Below, piece by piece: positions 1 to 7,646 of a stretch of DNA of 40,598 nt. The stretch's first letter is position 1, and every line of letters begins with the position of its first letter. The stretch lies in contig CAJSYQ010000034.1 in assembly GCA_910574015.1 (NCBI GenBank), positions 1 through 40,598 on the forward strand, given 5' to 3'. This DNA is from Eubacteriaceae bacterium. GTDB lineage: Bacteria; Bacillota; Clostridia; Lachnospirales; Lachnospiraceae. The notes beneath the pieces were generated by a model, which made no database searches, was not told the DNA's origin, and was given only the letters and a program-made list of their open reading frames with translations. The translations under genes and the position numbers were made by a program.

Positions 1-150
1 GTTCAGGAGTTTCGGTTTGCTCTAAGCGAACAGATTCGCCAGCAGGTATTTTATGCCATTTTCGTAGAAAAAGTCGAAACCAGTATAAAATCAAATGCCC
101 TAATAAATGCCTTAAAACAGCTAATTAAGAAACAGGGGCATCATTTATAA
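1..150 (+). pseudogene. C-terminal 49 codons of an IS4-superfamily transposase (cut by window edge)
   Basis: The frame is open from base 1 to a TAA at 148-150. Its peptide (VQEFRFALSEQIRQQVF... ending QGHHL) aligns without gaps to the last 49 residues of the complete transposase at the right end of this window (VQDFRFVLSERIRQEVF... ending KEHYL), with many substitutions. It is therefore a related but different element, not a second copy of the same one. Whether the missing upstream part is intact cannot be judged, because the window begins inside the gene. A terminal repeat follows directly after the stop codon, as in the right-hand element. Confidence 0.85.
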
Positions 151-165
151 AGTTGTAAAGTAGTG
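1..165 (+). mobile_element. Right part of an IS4-superfamily insertion sequence (partial)
   Basis: This is the transposase 3' end plus the terminal inverted repeat AGTTGTAAAGTAGTG at 151-165. The repeat matches 14 of 15 bases of the repeat of the complete element at 39133-40598. It begins one base after the stop codon, which is the same layout as on the right. The element runs in the opposite orientation to the right-hand one. The target duplication cannot be tested because the other end lies outside the window. Confidence 0.8.
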
Positions 166-223
166 ATTCTATATTACAATGGCAGAAAAATATGTCACTA
201 TTATGATAAATTACCATTTATTA

Positions 224-778
224 TCATTTCCATTTTGATTTGTTTTTCCGTGCCTCTGGTTTTAGTACATTTTTTATATAGAAAAAGGTCTCTTTCTCAC
301 CCTTGTCTCTCAGCATGATCAGAAGCGCCTCCAGCTGGTCGGAGGTCTCCTTATGCATCCAACGGCGTTTCCGCCCCTTGTCAAAATATTCATAGGGCCT
401 GGCCTCATTGTAATCCCTGCCGTAATAAATCTTGCTTGCGGCCACCCTGTCACAGAACATCTCGATCAGATACCTCACCGGCATCGGAACCGGCTCTTTG
501 CGGTTCCTCACAGGATCGTAGTCTACCCAGTACTCAAAATGATGCTTATTCCGTCCCTGGTGATGCAGCCATGCCCGGCTGAAGCCATTTAATTTCCGCT
601 CCTTTTCATTGGGGCTCTTACTGCCCACATAGTACTTCATCCCCGGAATAAATTCTGTCAGGCTGTATTTCGACAGGTCATGTCCAAGTCCCTGCCAGAA
701 AATGCCCGCCTTAAAGCAGTGAATGATCACCTGATGGCGGTGTCTCGTAATGGTCGTAAAATGTTTCCAGAAATGCAT
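224..778 (-). CDS. DUF5662 family protein
   Basis: The product is 184 aa and cytoplasmic, with no signal or membrane segment. It resembles the DUF5662 family, recognised from a His/Asp-rich core: an early HRHQVIIHCFKAG, then GHDLSKYSLTEF, WLHHQGRNKHHFEYW and MPVRYLIEMFCDRVAASKIYYG. The regular His and Asp residues suggest metal binding as in HD-type hydrolases, but this is inference and no substrate is known. The ATG at 778 was chosen because GGAGG lies 7 nt upstream (786-790); a GTG at 796 is also in frame but has no such site. The gene is divergent from the symporter at 901 with about 120 bp between them. Function unknown. Confidence 0.75.
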   Translation of the reverse strand: MHFWKHFTTITRHRHQVIIHCFKAGIFWQGLGHDLSKYSLTEFIPGMKYYVGSKSPNEKERKLNGFSRAWLHHQGRNKHHFEYWVDYDPVRNRKEPVPMPVRYLIEMFCDRVAASKIYYGRDYNEARPYEYFDKGRKRRWMHKETSDQLEALLIMLRDKGEKETFFYIKNVLKPEARKNKSKWK

Positions 779-900
779 GATTTTTCCTCCAGTCACACAT
801 GAGTAATATTTTGCCTTAAAGACAAGTCAGAATTGTGTCATTTTTTCTGCCGTAAACTGCATAAACTCTATTGATGGACACAGATAAGGGGAAATGCAGC

Positions 901-2196
901 ATGCGCGCTTTGCTGGAAATAAATCAATTGTTATGGGGCGGCCCGGTACTTATCCTTCTTATGGGCCTCCACCTGTACCACACGTTTCATCTGCACTTCA
1001 TCCAGCGCCGGATCGGAGCGGGGATCCGGCTCTCTCTGGGTGAGGATACGGCTTCTGCCTCTCACGGTTTCAGCCGCTTTGGTTCTCTCACCACCACTCT
1101 TGCCGCCACCCTGGGTACCGGAAATATCGTGGGTGTCTCCACCGCGGTTTTCTTAGGCGGTCCCGGCGCCGTGTTCTGGTGCTGGCTCACCGGCGTATTC
1201 GGCATGGCCACCACCTATGCGGAAACCTATCTGTGCAGCAAATACCGCTATCCCGACCGGAACGGCAGGCTTCAGAGCGGACCCATGTATCTGCTGCGGC
1301 ACCTGCTTGAGCGGCGCGCCCTGGCTTTGCTCTATGCGGCGGCCCTATGTGTCTCCGCCTTTTTCGTCGGCTGTACTACCCAGAGCAACGCCATTACGGA
1401 CTCCTGTTCCCAGATCTTCGGCATCCAGGCTCCCATCAGCGCCATCGTCACCGCCTTTGTAGTGGGCCTGATTCTGCTGCAGGGAAGGACATGGATCGAG
1501 AAATTTTCCATGGCAGTAGTCCCCTCCATGGCTCTTTTTTTCCTGGGCGGCTGCCTTCTGTACCTGATCCTTCACCGTGCCTATATACCCGCCGCCCTGT
1601 CCCATATCCTCTCCTCCGCTTTCGGTCTGGAGCCTGTAGGCGGCGGACTGGCGGGCTTCACCATTGGCAAGGCCGTACGGTATGGCGTTGCCAGAGGGCT
1701 CTTCACCAATGAAGCCGGTCTGGGAACAGCCGGGCTTGTGGCGGGAAATTCATCGGAAAATCAGGCAAAAAATCAGGCGCTGATCTCCATGAGCGCCTCC
1801 TTCTGGGACACCGTAGTTCTCTGCGCCATAACCGGCCTCGTCCTCGTAGCCTTCCAACTGGAATATCCCGGCGAATGGATGTCTCTTTCTGCCGGCTCCC
1901 TCACAGCCGCCGCCTTCGGAAAGTTGCCCTTCTTCGGGGATGAAATACTGGCCGTCGCCATTATCAGCTTCGCTCTGGCAACACTGGTGGGATGGAGCTT
2001 CTTCGGGCGGCAGGGCTTTGAATACCTGTTCCGCGGCCGCGGCACCGGATTGTACCTCACAATCTATATCCTGATGATCTTTGTGGGCGGTATCATGCCC
2101 CTGGATCTTGTATGGGAACTGACAGATCTGATCAACCTGTTTCTTCTGATCCCGTCTGTCTATCTCCTTGTCCGCTGCCGCCGCATGCTCTCCTAG
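901..2196 (+). CDS. Sodium:alanine/amino-acid symporter, AGCS family
   Basis: This 431-aa integral membrane protein takes up a small neutral amino acid (alanine or glycine in studied members) together with Na+. The family signature is clear near residues 60-85, TLAATLGTGNIVGVSTAV, followed by GGPGAVFWCWLTGVFGMATTYAE. A later block contains GLFTNEAGLGTA, also typical. About ten hydrophobic segments are visible. The ATG at 901 has AAGGGGA about 8 nt upstream; an ATG at 874 is in frame but lacks a good site. The stop codon shares a CTAG palindrome with the stop of the convergent minus-strand gene. A Na+ symporter fits the Na+-type ATP synthase predicted in this window. The exact substrate is not determined. 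Confidence 0.9.
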   Translation: MRALLEINQLLWGGPVLILLMGLHLYHTFHLHFIQRRIGAGIRLSLGEDTASASHGFSRFGSLTTTLAATLGTGNIVGVSTAVFLGGPGAVFWCWLTGVFGMATTYAETYLCSKYRYPDRNGRLQSGPMYLLRHLLERRALALLYAAALCVSAFFVGCTTQSNAITDSCSQIFGIQAPISAIVTAFVVGLILLQGRTWIEKFSMAVVPSMALFFLGGCLLYLILHRAYIPAALSHILSSAFGLEPVGGGLAGFTIGKAVRYGVARGLFTNEAGLGTAGLVAGNSSENQAKNQALISMSASFWDTVVLCAITGLVLVAFQLEYPGEWMSLSAGSLTAAAFGKLPFFGDEILAVAIISFALATLVGWSFFGRQGFEYLFRGRGTGLYLTIYILMIFVGGIMPLDLVWELTDLINLFLLIPSVYLLVRCRRMLS

Positions 2197-2957
2197 ATCA
2201 ACGGACGCTGCTCCGCCACTTCGTACAGATACCTTCTTCCCTTCCTTCCCACGCGGTCCACCGCCCCCAGATAGTGCATAACATTCAGTGCGGTCTGGGC
2301 CCGGCTTACCGTGAGCCGGGAAGCTTTTGCATATTCATAAGAATCAAAGGTCTCCAGCTCCGGCGGCACCATCATCCGGTAATCCTCTGCCTGTTCCAGA
2401 CACAGATCCTCCACCAGACCCACCGGAACCCGGTTATGGCGGTGGGACCCCTTCTTTCTATCCTGGCTCCATCCGTCCAACAGTCTCGATTCCTCCACAT
2501 CGATCATCAATATGCGTATGGAGAGATTGGGATCCTTCAAAAACGGTTTGATCTTGTATAATTCATGAAATACCGCCTGCGGCGTCCCCCTCTTGGGAGA
2601 TCTGCGCCGGTCCGTCACCTCTCCCGTCTCCACATCGATCCACCGAAGCCATTTTGTGGCGGGAACAGGATATACAATCGTTACCTGATAGAGCGGCAGG
2701 AATGTCTCCAGTTTCCCCCGCATAGTATTGAAGTTCGCTGTCTGGATCTCGAATACATGTCCGTCCCGGTATACATCCGCCACATATCCCTCCAGAGGCA
2801 CCTCATGATAGTCCTCATCCGGTTCCACATAATTTTTTACCACGGCATGGAGCGTCTTCTCTCCCAACGTTCCAATGCCGTGGTTTTCATGTTCTCTGGA
2901 TAGAATTTTTGCCGCTGCCTGATCAAACCTTTTCCTGTCCATAGTAAGCATTGGCAC
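2193..2957 (-). CDS. Unknown protein with restriction-endonuclease-like core and C-terminal winged-helix-like region
   Basis: The product is up to 254 aa (GTG 2957; ATG at 2951 or 2942 are alternatives, none with a clear ribosome site). It overlaps the 3' end of the upstream epimerase gene by 20-35 nt, so translation is probably coupled. The first half shows an order of residues like a PD-(D/E)XK nuclease: Glu in [12 protein letters not shown], Asp in GYVADVY, then FEIQT and GKLE. The C-terminal 60 residues ([32 protein letters not shown]) look like a winged helix, and KGRRYLYEV could be its wing. I do not recognise a named family. Nuclease activity is an inference from the motif order, and the link to the epimerase may be positional only. 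Confidence 0.7.
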   Translation of the reverse strand: MPMLTMDRKRFDQAAAKILSREHENHGIGTLGEKTLHAVVKNYVEPDEDYHEVPLEGYVADVYRDGHVFEIQTANFNTMRGKLETFLPLYQVTIVYPVPATKWLRWIDVETGEVTDRRRSPKRGTPQAVFHELYKIKPFLKDPNLSIRILMIDVEESRLLDGWSQDRKKGSHRHNRVPVGLVEDLCLEQAEDYRMMVPPELETFDSYEYAKASRLTVSRAQTALNVMHYLGAVDRVGRKGRRYLYEVAEQRPLI

Positions 2958-3618
2958 CGTGTTTTCTATAGTAGTGCTTGTCCATCAGATACTGCGGCGC
3001 TTTGCCGACACGGGGATTCAGCGTCAGTGTATGATGTGCCATCTCCGCCACCTTATCCAGTACAACGGCGTTGTACACGGCATTCGCAGGTGATGTCCCC
3101 CATGTAAAAGGTCCATGGTTCTTTACTACGATTCCCGGAACCTCCAGTGGATCCCTCTCACCGATGGTCTCAATAATAACCGTACCAGTATTTCTCTCAT
3201 ACGCCATATTGATCTCATCCGCCGTCAGATCCCTGGTACATGGGATATCGCCATAGAAATAATCCGCATGCGTGGTTCCCAGCGCCGGGATGGACATACC
3301 TGCCTGGGCAAAGGTAACGGCCCATGTAGAGTGGGTATGTACGACGCCGGCCAGCTCCGAATATGCCTTATACAGTTCAATGTGCGTGGCAGTGTCAGAG
3401 GACGGACGATATTTTCCCTCGATTATATTCTGCTCGAAGTCAACAACCACCATGTCATCTGGCGTCAGCTCCTCATATTCCACACCGCTGGGCTTGATCA
3501 CCACATAGTTGTTCTCCCGGTCAATGCCGCTGACATTACCCCATGTGTAGATCACAAGACCCTTCTCCTGCAGTTCCATGTTTGCATCATATACTTCTTT
3601 TTTTAACTGTTCTAACAT
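2923..3618 (-). CDS. araD: L-ribulose-5-phosphate 4-epimerase
   Basis: This 231-aa enzyme interconverts L-ribulose 5-phosphate and D-xylulose 5-phosphate by a retro-aldol mechanism, feeding pentoses into the pentose phosphate pathway. It is a class II aldolase-fold protein. Zn-ligand motifs are visible as VVHTHSTWA and an NHGPF block ([11 protein letters not shown]), with the early TWGNVSGID and KPSGV phosphate-binding segments. The end, [10 protein letters not shown], is characteristic of AraD rather than fuculose aldolase. Length equals E. coli AraD. The ATG at 3618 was chosen because it gives the usual MLEQLK start and has GGAGG 5 nt upstream. It has its own promoter at 3647-3675. No araA or araB is adjacent, so it may serve general pentose or ascorbate-type routes. 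Confidence 0.93.
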   Translation of the reverse strand: MLEQLKKEVYDANMELQEKGLVIYTWGNVSGIDRENNYVVIKPSGVEYEELTPDDMVVVDFEQNIIEGKYRPSSDTATHIELYKAYSELAGVVHTHSTWAVTFAQAGMSIPALGTTHADYFYGDIPCTRDLTADEINMAYERNTGTVIIETIGERDPLEVPGIVVKNHGPFTWGTSPANAVYNAVVLDKVAEMAHHTLTLNPRVGKAPQYLMDKHYYRKHGANAYYGQEKV

Positions 3619-3646
3619 AGCTACCTCCATTCAGTGATTTATTTTT

Positions 3647-3675
3647 ATTATACTATTTTTTCCATTCAGTGTAAA
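3647..3675 (-). promoter_or_regulatory. Sigma-A-type promoter for araD
   Basis: On the minus strand, TTTACA (3670-3675) and TATAAT (3647-3652) are separated by exactly 17 nt. The -10 box ends about 28 nt before the araD start codon. This is a consensus-level -10 and spacing. Confidence 0.65.
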
Positions 3676-3749
3676 TATAATTATTGTTTCCTTTGGCTGG
3701 AAATACACCGCCCCATGGCTAACGTTCCAATCGTTTTTGTTATAACGCC

Positions 3750-3778
3750 TTGAATGATAGTAAGTTTTCAATTACAAT
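3750..3778 (+). promoter_or_regulatory. Sigma-A-type promoter for the AEC transporter
   Basis: TTGAAT (3750-3755) and TACAAT (3773-3778) are separated by 17 nt, about 50 nt upstream of the ATG at 3832. The araD promoter points the other way about 100 bp to the left, so the two genes are divergently transcribed from one 213-bp region. Confidence 0.55.
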
Positions 3779-3831
3779 AGAATTCATCATAAAGAAAAAC
3801 CATTTTGCTGCAGAATAGGAGGAAAAGAGAC

Positions 3832-4779
3832 ATGGACAGTTTTTTATACAGCATAAACGCCACCTTACCGGTCTTTCTTCTGATGATATTGGGGAAGGTG
3901 CTGTACCGGCTTCATATCATCGACGCTTCCTTTACCAAGGCCGCAGACAGATATGTTTTTATGGCGGCCCTGCCCGCCCTGATCTTTAAAGACCTGACAG
4001 AAAACAATATTAAAAGCAGCTTTGACGGAGGCTATGTGCTGTTTTGCTTTCTTGTGACTCTTTGTATCATCCTCGCCGTCTGGGGCCTGACGGAACTCTT
4101 TATGAAAAACCCGGCGCAAAAGGGTGCCTTTATCCAGGCTTCCTACCGTAGCAGCGCCGCCATCCTGGGACTTGCCTTTATTGACAATATGTATCACAGC
4201 GCAGGTATGGCACCGCTGATGATCATCGGCGCCGTCCCTCTCTACAATATATTCGCGGTACTGATCCTGACCCTGAAAGGCGGCAGCGGGCCGGGGCAAA
4301 AAAATGCCAGCCTGGGGAAAACGCTTGTGGATATTGCAAAAAATCCGATTCTCCTAAGTATCCTGATCTCCCTTCTCTTCGTCTTTTCCGGCCTCCGGCT
4401 CCCAGCATTCCTGGAAAAAACTGTCAGCAGTATCGGAGCCACCGCCACTCCTCTGGCTCTGATCTCCATCGGGGCGGGATTTGAGGGAAAGAATGCCATA
4501 AAAAAAATAAAGCCGGCGCTCCTGGCTTCTTTTATCAAGCTGGTACTCCTGGCCGCACTTTTTCTTCCCCCTGCCATTTATATCGGCTACCGGGATCAGG
4601 AACTGATGGCAGTCCTTATCATGCTTGGTTCTCCCGCCACGGTCTCCTGTTATATAATGGCAAAAAATACTGGAAATGACCATGTGCTCACTTCCAGTAT
4701 CATTGTACTTACTACATTATTGTCTTCTGTCACGCTGACAGCCTGGATCTTTATACTCCATGCTGCCTCACTGCTGTGA
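3832..4779 (+). CDS. AEC (auxin efflux carrier) family transporter
   Basis: This 315-aa membrane protein is of the AEC family, secondary carriers that in bacteria move organic acids such as malate or malonate. Recognition rests on the N-terminal half (LPVFLLMILGKVLYRLHIID, then ADRYVFMAALPALIFKDL), the NP/PAQKGAFIQASYRSSAAILG segment and the C-terminal LGSPATVSCYIMAKNTGND. About ten hydrophobic helices are arranged as two repeats. AGGAGG lies just upstream of the ATG at 3832, which fixes the start. The gene is divergent from araD and convergent with the next gene, with 3 nt between the stops and no visible terminator. The substrate is unknown. Confidence 0.88.
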   Translation: MDSFLYSINATLPVFLLMILGKVLYRLHIIDASFTKAADRYVFMAALPALIFKDLTENNIKSSFDGGYVLFCFLVTLCIILAVWGLTELFMKNPAQKGAFIQASYRSSAAILGLAFIDNMYHSAGMAPLMIIGAVPLYNIFAVLILTLKGGSGPGQKNASLGKTLVDIAKNPILLSILISLLFVFSGLRLPAFLEKTVSSIGATATPLALISIGAGFEGKNAIKKIKPALLASFIKLVLLAALFLPPAIYIGYRDQELMAVLIMLGSPATVSCYIMAKNTGNDHVLTSSIIVLTTLLSSVTLTAWIFILHAASLL

Positions 4780-4782
4780 TAC

Positions 4783-5490
4783 TCAGATGCTGAAGTCAAA
4801 GAACCCGCCGTTTGTCTTTACTTCCTCTTCCTGGATCTTATCCCAGTCAACCTCCCGGATCTTCTTCAGGAGTTCATCCACTGAGTCCGCATAGACTGTC
4901 GTTTTCTTAACCCGGTCAGGCGACTGCGGCATACCATCATTTTTCTTCGCCTGCTCCGCCTTCTCTTCTTTTCTCTTCTCGATGCCCTTGTCAATATGTT
5001 CCTTGTACTTTTCACTGATCTTCTCTACTTCAGCAAAATAGGAGACATTGCCGTTGTCATCAAATACCATGCCGACACGGGATACCTTCTCCCCGGTCTC
5101 CTCCAGCTGCTCCTTCATGCCATTCAGATCCGTGCGGGCCGCCTCTATCTGATCCAGATACTGATTCTTCGTATCCTCATCCGCGGCCATTGCCTCCAAT
5201 GTCTCGGGATCGATCAGTACACTGTATGCCTTTGTCCCACGGGATAAATATGCCTGCGCCTCGGCACTGGAAGAATAATCTGCCACAAAGAAATCCATAT
5301 CACCGTATTTCCTCTGCAGCTCCTTCAATAAATCCTTCGCGCCCTCGCTCAGCTCGGCAGGCTCCTTCTTAGAAGCTTTGTCTGTCTTGTCCGTCTTTCC
5401 ATTCTGCGTCTTTGCCGTGTTTCTGCCGCCCTTCTGTGTCTTGTCATAGTACTGGCTCTGATAAACACTATAACCATCAATCTTACTCAT
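4783..5490 (-). CDS. Conserved Clostridia protein (DUF6033-like), predicted sigma-D regulon member
   Basis: This 235-aa soluble, highly charged protein has no signal peptide. Residues 1-45 are a Gln/Lys/Thr-rich linker (YSVYQSQYYDKTQKGGR). The folded part (about 48-160) contains ELSEGAKDLLKELQRKYGDMDFFVADY and an Ile/Leu-Asp-Pro-Glu segment followed by LEAMAAD. A Lys/Glu helix follows, and the end is NGGFFDFSI. It resembles proteins grouped as DUF6033 in Firmicutes, but that name is from memory and moderately sure. GGAGG precedes the ATG. The promoter matches the flagellar sigma-D consensus, so a motility-linked role is inferred; no flagellar gene is in the window. Confidence 0.72.
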   Translation of the reverse strand: MSKIDGYSVYQSQYYDKTQKGGRNTAKTQNGKTDKTDKASKKEPAELSEGAKDLLKELQRKYGDMDFFVADYSSSAEAQAYLSRGTKAYSVLIDPETLEAMAADEDTKNQYLDQIEAARTDLNGMKEQLEETGEKVSRVGMVFDDNGNVSYFAEVEKISEKYKEHIDKGIEKRKEEKAEQAKKNDGMPQSPDRVKKTTVYADSVDELLKKIREVDWDKIQEEEVKTNGGFFDFSI

Positions 5491-5551
5491 GTTTGCCCTC
5501 CTTTGCCGGCCCGGCTGCCGCCAGGCAGAAATAATATCCTTATTAATCTAT

Positions 5552-5577
5552 ATATCGGCAAATACCGCAAATCTTTA
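5552..5577 (-). promoter_or_regulatory. Sigma-D (sigma-28, flagellar) type promoter
   Basis: On the minus strand, TAAA (5574-5577) is followed after 14 nt by GCCGATAT (5552-5559). The B. subtilis sigma-D consensus is TAAA, 14-16 nt, GCCGATAT, so both boxes match in full. It lies about 62 nt upstream of the gene starting at 5490, just after the stop of the preceding gene. Confidence 0.65.
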
Positions 5578-5583
5578 TAGTGA

Positions 5584-6357
5584 TTAATCCCACCAGAAAA
5601 ACCATACCTTTGATAGACGAATGCATTCCGCCACCTCTCCGATGGTGCCTGTGGCAGTTCCCTGGTCTACCCGGTCCGGGCAGAAGGCGTAATGCTCTCT
5701 GGCCAGCTGGTATGCAGTTTCTTTATTATCCACCGGCCTGTCCAGCATAAATTCTATTGTATCGTGAGAAAAAGCGGCCGGAACGGCACCATATTTCTCA
5801 TACCAATAGCGGCACACCTCCATCATCTCGGAAACTGCCGGGCACTCGTTCCACCCCCCCATGGGCATCCACGCGATCACCTCCCAGGGATTTTTTACCG
5901 GTATTTCAAACAGGATGGTTTCCTCTATACCGTAGCCCGAATATCCCACAAATGATGTAAGGCAGTCGATCACCTCCGCCTCCTCCATAAATTCCTCCGG
6001 AGTCTCTCCCTCTCCCCAGGACTCATCTTCGCCCATCTCCATGTTCTCGTCGTACCACTCCTGCAGAAGCGCCCCCGCATCCATTTTCTCCTGCCGGAGG
6101 ACGGCCTCTTTGGAATAGGATTCATCCTCCAGGATACCAAGCCATTCCGCCAGCGTCTCATCGGACTGCACAAGGATTGGAACAAAGCCTTCTTCCCTGC
6201 CCCGGACCGCCGCTTCCCGATATGCCTCATTGACGTCATCCGCCGAGCCTCCCTGAGCAAATACCCGGTGCGGACAATTTACCTTTGATATGATTTCCTC
6301 CGTGCTCTGCTTATAAATGTGTTTCACTGTTCCCTGTGAACGATCCGGATTTTTCAT
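5584..6357 (-). CDS. DUF4253 domain-containing protein
   Basis: This 257-aa soluble protein has the DUF4253 domain in its C-terminal half, recognised from PVKNPWEVIAWMPMGGWNECP, then WYEKYGAVPAAFSHDTIEFML, the segment LAREHYAFCPDRVDQG, and an end in WFFWWD. The N-terminal half is acidic and probably an adaptor region. Its ATG overlaps the dapF stop as ATGA (6354-6357), so the two are translationally coupled. DUF4253 has no established activity; family members are often thought of as immunity-like or stress proteins, which cannot be tested here. The sigma-D promoter of the next gene begins 6 nt before this stop, so transcription may read on. Confidence 0.85.
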   Translation of the reverse strand: MKNPDRSQGTVKHIYKQSTEEIISKVNCPHRVFAQGGSADDVNEAYREAAVRGREEGFVPILVQSDETLAEWLGILEDESYSKEAVLRQEKMDAGALLQEWYDENMEMGEDESWGEGETPEEFMEEAEVIDCLTSFVGYSGYGIEETILFEIPVKNPWEVIAWMPMGGWNECPAVSEMMEVCRYWYEKYGAVPAAFSHDTIEFMLDRPVDNKETAYQLAREHYAFCPDRVDQGTATGTIGEVAECIRLSKVWFFWWD

Positions 6358-7193
6358 TTCAATTCCCCCTCAAATACCGTTACCGCCGGTCCCCTCATTA
6401 AAACTTCATCGTTTTCCAGATACGTATCGTACAGCTTTCCGCCCCGGATCTGTACCTCAATCTCTTCGCCCCGCCGGCAGTATCCGTTCAGCACGGACGC
6501 CACCACGGCGGCGCAGGTGCCGGTGCCGCAGGAGATGGTCTCCCCAGAGCCGCGCTCCCACACCCTCATGCGGATGGTGTGGTCGTCCAGCACTTCCACA
6601 AATTCCGTATTGATCCGGTCCGGAAACAGTGCATGATGCTCAAACATTGGACCAGTTTTCTCCAGATCGAGCTGGTCTATGCCGGACATAAAGATCACAC
6701 AGTGGGGATTTCCCATAGATACGCAGGTAGCGCTGTAATTTTTCCCCGCCACCGTCAAAGACTGCGCAACAAAACTCTCCCCCTCCGCTCTTATGGGTAT
6801 TTCCGACGGCCTCAGCACCGCCCTTCCCATGTTGACCTGGACATACGTCACCTTTTCGTCTTCCACCGTCAGCGCCAGCTCCCTGACACCGCTCTTCGTC
6901 TCTATGGAAATGCGGGACTTTCTCACGATGCCGTGCTCATAGGCATACTTCGCCACACAGCGGATCCCATTGCCGCACATTGCGCCCTCCGATCCGTCGG
7001 CATTGTACATGATCATGCGGCAGTCTGCCGTCCCAGAGGGCGCGATCAGGATCAATCCGTCGGACCCGACCCCGAAATGCCGGTCGCTGACACGCACTGC
7101 CAGCGCCGCCGCGTCCTCCACCTTCTCTTCAAACGCATTGATATAGACATAATCATTTCCCGTTCCATGCATTTTCGTAAAATGTATTCCCAT
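6354..7193 (-). CDS. dapF: Diaminopimelate epimerase
   Basis: This 280-aa PLP-independent epimerase converts LL- to meso-diaminopimelate for lysine and peptidoglycan. Two catalytic cysteines are present in the expected contexts: C73 in MCGNGIRC and C222 in SCGTGTCAAV. The substrate-binding start MHGTGNDYV and the GNPHCV segment are also present. Length is normal for the family. The ATG at 7193 has AGGAGA 6 nt upstream; a start 12 codons earlier would run into the upstream gene. It lies in a minus-strand cluster ddl, DUF1934, dapF, DUF4253, with very short gaps, so it shares the ddl promoter and the theme of cell-wall precursors. Confidence 0.95.
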   Translation of the reverse strand: MGIHFTKMHGTGNDYVYINAFEEKVEDAAALAVRVSDRHFGVGSDGLILIAPSGTADCRMIMYNADGSEGAMCGNGIRCVAKYAYEHGIVRKSRISIETKSGVRELALTVEDEKVTYVQVNMGRAVLRPSEIPIRAEGESFVAQSLTVAGKNYSATCVSMGNPHCVIFMSGIDQLDLEKTGPMFEHHALFPDRINTEFVEVLDDHTIRMRVWERGSGETISCGTGTCAAVVASVLNGYCRRGEEIEVQIRGGKLYDTYLENDEVLMRGPAVTVFEGELK

Positions 7194-7203
7194 CACAATC
7201 TCC

Positions 7204-7629
7204 TTATTGTTCCACCGTAACCTGCACATTGCAGTTGGATATAAACGTCTGGTTCATCTCCAGGTCATAATCCATCTTGAGGAAAAATCCGCTCTCCAAT
7301 TCAATCTTCTCAATCTGATTGGTATGAATGCTCACCTCAATCTCACCAATGGGGGTGGAGTAATAGGTGAAGGTAGTCTGATCCGGTATAAATACCAGGT
7401 GGCTCGCCGCCGACCCCTTCTTCACTACTTCTACCTGTCCGTCACTGATCTTCAGTGTATTTTTGACAACCTGCACCAGCCCGTTTTCCTCTTCGCTCAC
7501 AACCTCATCATAAGTAATACAGGCAAAGCCATCCTGTATCTCCATCTGTCCCACAGAGACCACCTCTACCGGCTCGCCGTTCCCCTGTGCCTGCAGTCCA
7601 TGTATCGTAATTTTTACTTCCTGTGCCAT
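7204..7629 (-). CDS. DUF1934 (YwiB-like) protein
   Basis: This 141-aa soluble beta-rich protein is similar to DUF1934, a calycin-like barrel family of Firmicutes. Visible features are the N-terminal KITIHGLQAQG, a middle ITYDEVVSEEENG and a C-terminal GSFFLKMDYDLEMN-type strand (here ELESGFFLKMDYDLEMN). The start at ATG 7629 (MAQEVKI) gives the usual family N-terminus; an ATG at 7641 is in frame and only 6 nt from the ddl stop, so it may be used instead. The gene sits between ddl and dapF and is almost certainly co-transcribed with them. The biochemical role of the family is unknown. Confidence 0.8.
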   Translation of the reverse strand: MAQEVKITIHGLQAQGNGEPVEVVSVGQMEIQDGFACITYDEVVSEEENGLVQVVKNTLKISDGQVEVVKKGSAASHLVFIPDQTTFTYYSTPIGEIEVSIHTNQIEKIELESGFFLKMDYDLEMNQTFISNCNVQVTVEQ

Positions 7630-7646
7630 AATTCCATCCATTCTGT

